From Ascoidea rubescens DSM 1968 (Eukaryota > Ascomycota > Saccharomycetes > Ascoideales > Ascoideaceae): a stretch of DNA of 64,000 bases. Both the position numbers and the translations under genes were made by a program. The stretch's first letter is position 1, and every line of letters begins with the position of its first letter. The stretch is from assembly GCF_001661345.1 (NCBI RefSeq), contig NW_017962926.1, positions 1-64,000 of the forward strand, written 5' to 3'. Below, piece by piece: positions 61,291 through 64,000 of this stretch. Below the pieces are notes generated by a model that did not search any database, was not told where the DNA came from, and saw nothing but the letters and a program-made list of their open reading frames with translations.

Positions 61291-62757
61291 TCAAGATTTT
61301 GGAGAACTTACTCTTTCGACGATTCTGAAAATGGAAATGCTGAAAGTTAATACCCACATGAACAAGATTAAAAATAGAAAACTCGCTAAAGCTCTTTGTT
61401 TATCACAGATTTCATCTATTTTTAAAGGCAATGAGTTGATTGTATCTCTTATTAGATTTCTAGTTAGAGATCTTTTTTGGGTTGTTTGTAATTGAGAGGT
61501 GGCAACACAAACCCATTGACTATCATATAAAGTATTAAAAGCTAGAGATAAATTTGCGGAACTGAAGATGATGAATAACAAGTCTAGGGAGATTAGTTTG
61601 ATTTTGTCCATGGGGTTTCTTAGACCAATTGGCTGGCCACTATATTCGTCCCAAGTGATGTATAGGATGTAGAGAGATGCGATACTTTGAACACAAATTG
61701 CCATGATGGTAGAAGGCTGCTGGCTGATTTCTCTTTGAGAAGAGTTCTGAGAGTGGTTTTGGGACTGTGTTGAGGTGAATAAAGAGCAGGCTAAGCCTAG
61801 TGCTACCAAGGTTAGTATGAGCATGAAAGTTCTTAGGAAAACTAGTAGGTAGGGACTGTTGAGACAGAATCTTTTTATTGTGGGAGCCCATCTTTCTCTT
61901 GATTCGGAAGCCATCCAGTATTTGGCGGAAGATCTAACTTTGGGAGAATTGGAGCTTCTTCTCCTTTTTAAGTTGTACTTGTTGATATTTTTGTCAGCAC
62001 TTTTGTTGGGAGAGTTTGAGAATAGATTGAGACAGAGTAGGTGACTGAGAAAGGAGTTTGATTGAGAGTCACCAATCAAGGAATCATCATTTAATTCTTT
62101 TCTTAATCTTTCATCGCCTTGCCAATCGCCAGATAAATCAGCTAGTTTATAATTTTCTTCTAGATTTGAGTCAGTGTTATATATAGTGTTACTGGAAGAG
62201 TTTGTGAGATTATTGTTTATTGTATTTGAAGATTCATCTATTATTGGCAGATATCTGTTTGAATATCGTAATGAGCTATGAGGACGATGATTGTTGTAAT
62301 TGATAGAGTTATGATTATAGAGATTTTGATTTTGATTATTGTTATTGTTATTGAAATTTGATTTTAAAATTGCAGGGGTGTTTTTCACAGTTGATAGAAA
62401 GTTATTCCAGTTGTTATTCAAGGAAGAAGTAAAGAGATCAGTATTTAGGGAATCGTGGTGACTTATTGTGGATACATTGCCATTGAAATTGTCCAGGTCT
62501 TTGTGATGAGCCTTTGATACACTGTCTAGTACATAAGGGGGCACTGTTGTAGCCTGGTGGTTATAGGAGTTTATGTTATCGATCATTTGATTGTTGGAGA
62601 CATTTTGGGGAGATGGAGAGGATATACCGGTTGAGTGTTGTTGAGCGAATTGGGGTTGTTGAGAAAAAGACTGTCTGTGAAGATGAGGTTGAAGAGGTTG
62701 CTGAGAAGCCATTGAATTGTTGGAGGATGAGGAAACCAACTTGGGAGATTGGAGCAT
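61291..62757 (-). CDS. SRF1: SRF1, regulator of phospholipase D (Spo14)
   Basis: 488 residues from the ATG at 62757. The C-terminal half carries four hydrophobic segments at about 309-331, 356-376, 393-416 and 466-486. The strongest match to S. cerevisiae Srf1 is the block QQPSTIMAICVQSIASLY, then the segment through GQPIGLRNPMDKIKLI, then LLFIIFSSANLSLAFNT and the final FMWVLTFSISIFRIVE. The N-terminal TVPPYVLD motif (about 71) and the short DWQGDERL segment also match. Srf1 is an integral membrane protein that positively regulates the phospholipase D Spo14, needed for sporulation membrane growth and for phosphatidylcholine turnover. The N-terminal 280 residues are Gln/Asn/Ser-rich and poorly conserved. 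Length is a little above the S. cerevisiae 437. Confidence 0.93.
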   Translation of the reverse strand: MLQSPKLVSSSSNNSMASQQPLQPHLHRQSFSQQPQFAQQHSTGISSPSPQNVSNNQMIDNINSYNHQATTVPPYVLDSVSKAHHKDLDNFNGNVSTISHHDSLNTDLFTSSLNNNWNNFLSTVKNTPAILKSNFNNNNNNQNQNLYNHNSINYNNHRPHSSLRYSNRYLPIIDESSNTINNNLTNSSSNTIYNTDSNLEENYKLADLSGDWQGDERLRKELNDDSLIGDSQSNSFLSHLLCLNLFSNSPNKSADKNINKYNLKRRRSSNSPKVRSSAKYWMASESRERWAPTIKRFCLNSPYLLVFLRTFMLILTLVALGLACSLFTSTQSQNHSQNSSQREISQQPSTIMAICVQSIASLYILYITWDEYSGQPIGLRNPMDKIKLISLDLLFIIFSSANLSLAFNTLYDSQWVCVATSQLQTTQKRSLTRNLIRDTINSLPLKIDEICDKQRALASFLFLILFMWVLTFSISIFRIVERVSSPKS

Positions 62758-63495
62758 TTCGCTGTGTGTGGTGGGCTGTATTGGATTGCAGCAGATTGTG
62801 AGTGAAAAAAGTAGATGATTTCAATAGAAGCAAAGTGCTTTTGTGATATACAGTAGATGAAGGGGAAAGAGAGGAAAGAAACAGAGGAAATAGAAGAAAT
62901 AGAAGAACTGGAAGAACTGGAAGAAGCTGACGAAAGAGAAAAGAGAAGAAAAACGAGCAGGAATGAATGGTGTAGGAAACCAGAGAAATACCGGCTATGA
63001 GAGAGTCTTTTAATATCAGAGCATTGCCTTTAAACAGAAGCGACGATATAAACAATTGAGTGGAATATAATGAAATGGCCCAAGAAAGCAACTTCCAGTT
63101 CCACTCGCAAACGAGCTGGTCGCTGCGTGTAGCCCCTGCCTTGCGCTGCGGTCTGGCGCGCGCCATCTGCGTCCGCTGCACCTGCCCCTCAACGAGCGGG
63201 TGTGCGGGCGCAGAGTAGCATTTGCACGTGGCTTTTTGCTAGGCAATACGTCAATACACCCCGCAGCACCGGGACAGGTCTGCGAGACTGCAGGCTGCGT
63301 CTGGAAGACACAAAGAACTGTCGCTTTGGGACCGCTGCTTTGGTCACTTCCCGATCAGGCAGACCCCGGCTTAGCAATATGTGTATTGCCCAATGGGGGC
63401 ATTAGGTCCCAGTGCCACCAAAATGGTCGAAGAAGAGGAAGCAGTGCACGAGTGGTTCTGTCACTCTTCAGCGAGGTTCTTCAGCGAGGTTCTGC
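62758..63495. promoter_or_regulatory. SRF1 upstream region with the strongest GC-rich island
   Basis: 738 bases. From about 63080 to 63400 GC content is far above any gene in the window (GGCGCGCGCC at about 63152, GCACCTGCCCC, CGTCCGCTGC), with CACGTG at about 63225. A purine-rich AGAAG stretch covers 62860-62960. Many overlapping open frames on both strands follow from the lack of AT-rich stops; those I checked start with TTG or GTG. Confidence 0.5.
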
Positions 63496-63720
63496 TCATG
63501 CCAGAGCCAAACGGCGCTTGTATCTCGCTGGGGTGCTGTCTGTGTTCTTCGGTACCAGGGACTTAGTGTTTGGGATGTTCTGATTGTCGTCAACTGCTAA
63601 AGTTTCCAATGCCATCTGTAGATCTTTTTTCGTCAAGGCAGGTATTGAGACTGGCATTGGACGCAAGGCGATTCCCGTTCTGGACAGAGGTGCTTTGGTG
63701 CACGTGTAAGTCATGCGCAT
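63496..63720 (-). CDS. Possible small protein, 74 residues, doubtful
   Basis: An ATG frame (63720, or a second ATG at 63714) encodes 74 residues starting MRMTYTCTKAPLSRTG and ending ARYKRRLALA, basic with a short helix-like KKDLQMALETLA. The frame stays open upstream to 63951, but that part overlaps the end of the neighbouring gene in another frame. I recognise no family. Codons are GC-richer than in the sure genes, as in the neighbouring island. It could be a genuine small, perhaps mitochondrial, protein or a chance frame. Confidence 0.3.
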   Translation of the reverse strand: MRMTYTCTKAPLSRTGIALRPMPVSIPALTKKDLQMALETLAVDDNQNIPNTKSLVPKNTDSTPARYKRRLALA

Positions 63721-63859
63721 CAACGCTTTTTGCTTTTGAAATTTTGACCTTTTGCGCTGATGGAACGGACTCTTAATGTGTGAAAATGAGGTGGAAAGCG
63801 TTGGAAAGTAGCGTATTGTACTATAGAATTGATTGCTAAGTATGATTGATTTATATAGT

Positions 63860-64000
<141 letters not shown>

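Noticed and set aside
63016-63600. Overlapping Arg/Ala/Cys-rich frames on both strands in the GC block
   Set aside because: Non-ATG starts for those checked, and frames in many registers at once, as expected from composition.

Overview
This window is nuclear DNA from a budding yeast (Saccharomycotina). The genome is AT-rich. Genes are closely packed, almost all without introns, and many proteins carry long Asn, Asn/Glu or Asn/Gln runs. The few introns are short, lie near the 5' end of their genes, start with GTATGT or GTAAGT and carry a TACTAAC or near-TACTAAC branch point. The species cannot be named from the sequence. In conserved genes read by eye (most of YME1, LYS20 and the TfdA-family dioxygenase, and the C-terminal half of CDC53) I found no in-frame CTG codon. 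This hints at a lineage where CUG is reassigned or has been purged. A leucine shown for CTG in any translation should therefore be treated as uncertain. U5-40K, which S. cerevisiae lacks, is present.

Layout. 0-6 kb: 5' part of MSH5 (-), the spliced ATP synthase epsilon gene ATP15 (-), POL5 (+). 6.8-16 kb: the triple-KH protein PBP2 (-), an unrecognised Pro/His-rich protein under a stress-type promoter (+), a 1.9 kb spacer, the condensin gene BRN1 (+). 16-25 kb: the i-AAA protease YME1 (-), a RING protein (+), the 25-codon ribosomal gene RPL41 with a likely 5'UTR intron (-), an MRX19-type mitochondrial inner-membrane protein (-), a class 3 lipase (+). 25-36 kb: the spliced ATPase inhibitor gene INH1 (-), spliced U5-40K (+), MSS116 (-), SPC105/KNL1 (-), a YIM1-like reductase (-). 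36-49 kb: a spliced SNF2-family ATPase (-), an EamA transporter (-), homocitrate synthase LYS20 (-), cullin CDC53 (-). 49-64 kb: a small heat-shock protein with a textbook heat-shock element (-), SNU71/RBM25 (-), a TfdA/JLP1-type dioxygenase (-), HOP1 (-), an unrecognised Asn-rich protein (+), SRF1 (-), a doubtful small ORF and the 3' end of one more gene (-).

Themes: F1Fo-ATPase subunit and inhibitor (ATP15, INH1), mitochondrial RNA and protein quality control (MSS116, YME1, MRX19), chromosome and meiosis functions (MSH5, HOP1, BRN1, SPC105, SNF2 ATPase), and splicing (U5-40K, SNU71). These are neighbours by ordinary gene order, not an operon-like system. I saw no tRNA, rRNA, CRISPR, transposon or virus-like element. 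No clearly novel multi-gene system is visible. The most useful results are the small or spliced genes that ordinary ORF calling misses (ATP15, INH1, RPL41, the 5' exons of U5-40K and the SNF2 gene), the CTG depletion, a 14-bp perfect inverted repeat in the HOP1 divergent promoter, and a set of GC-rich promoter islands.
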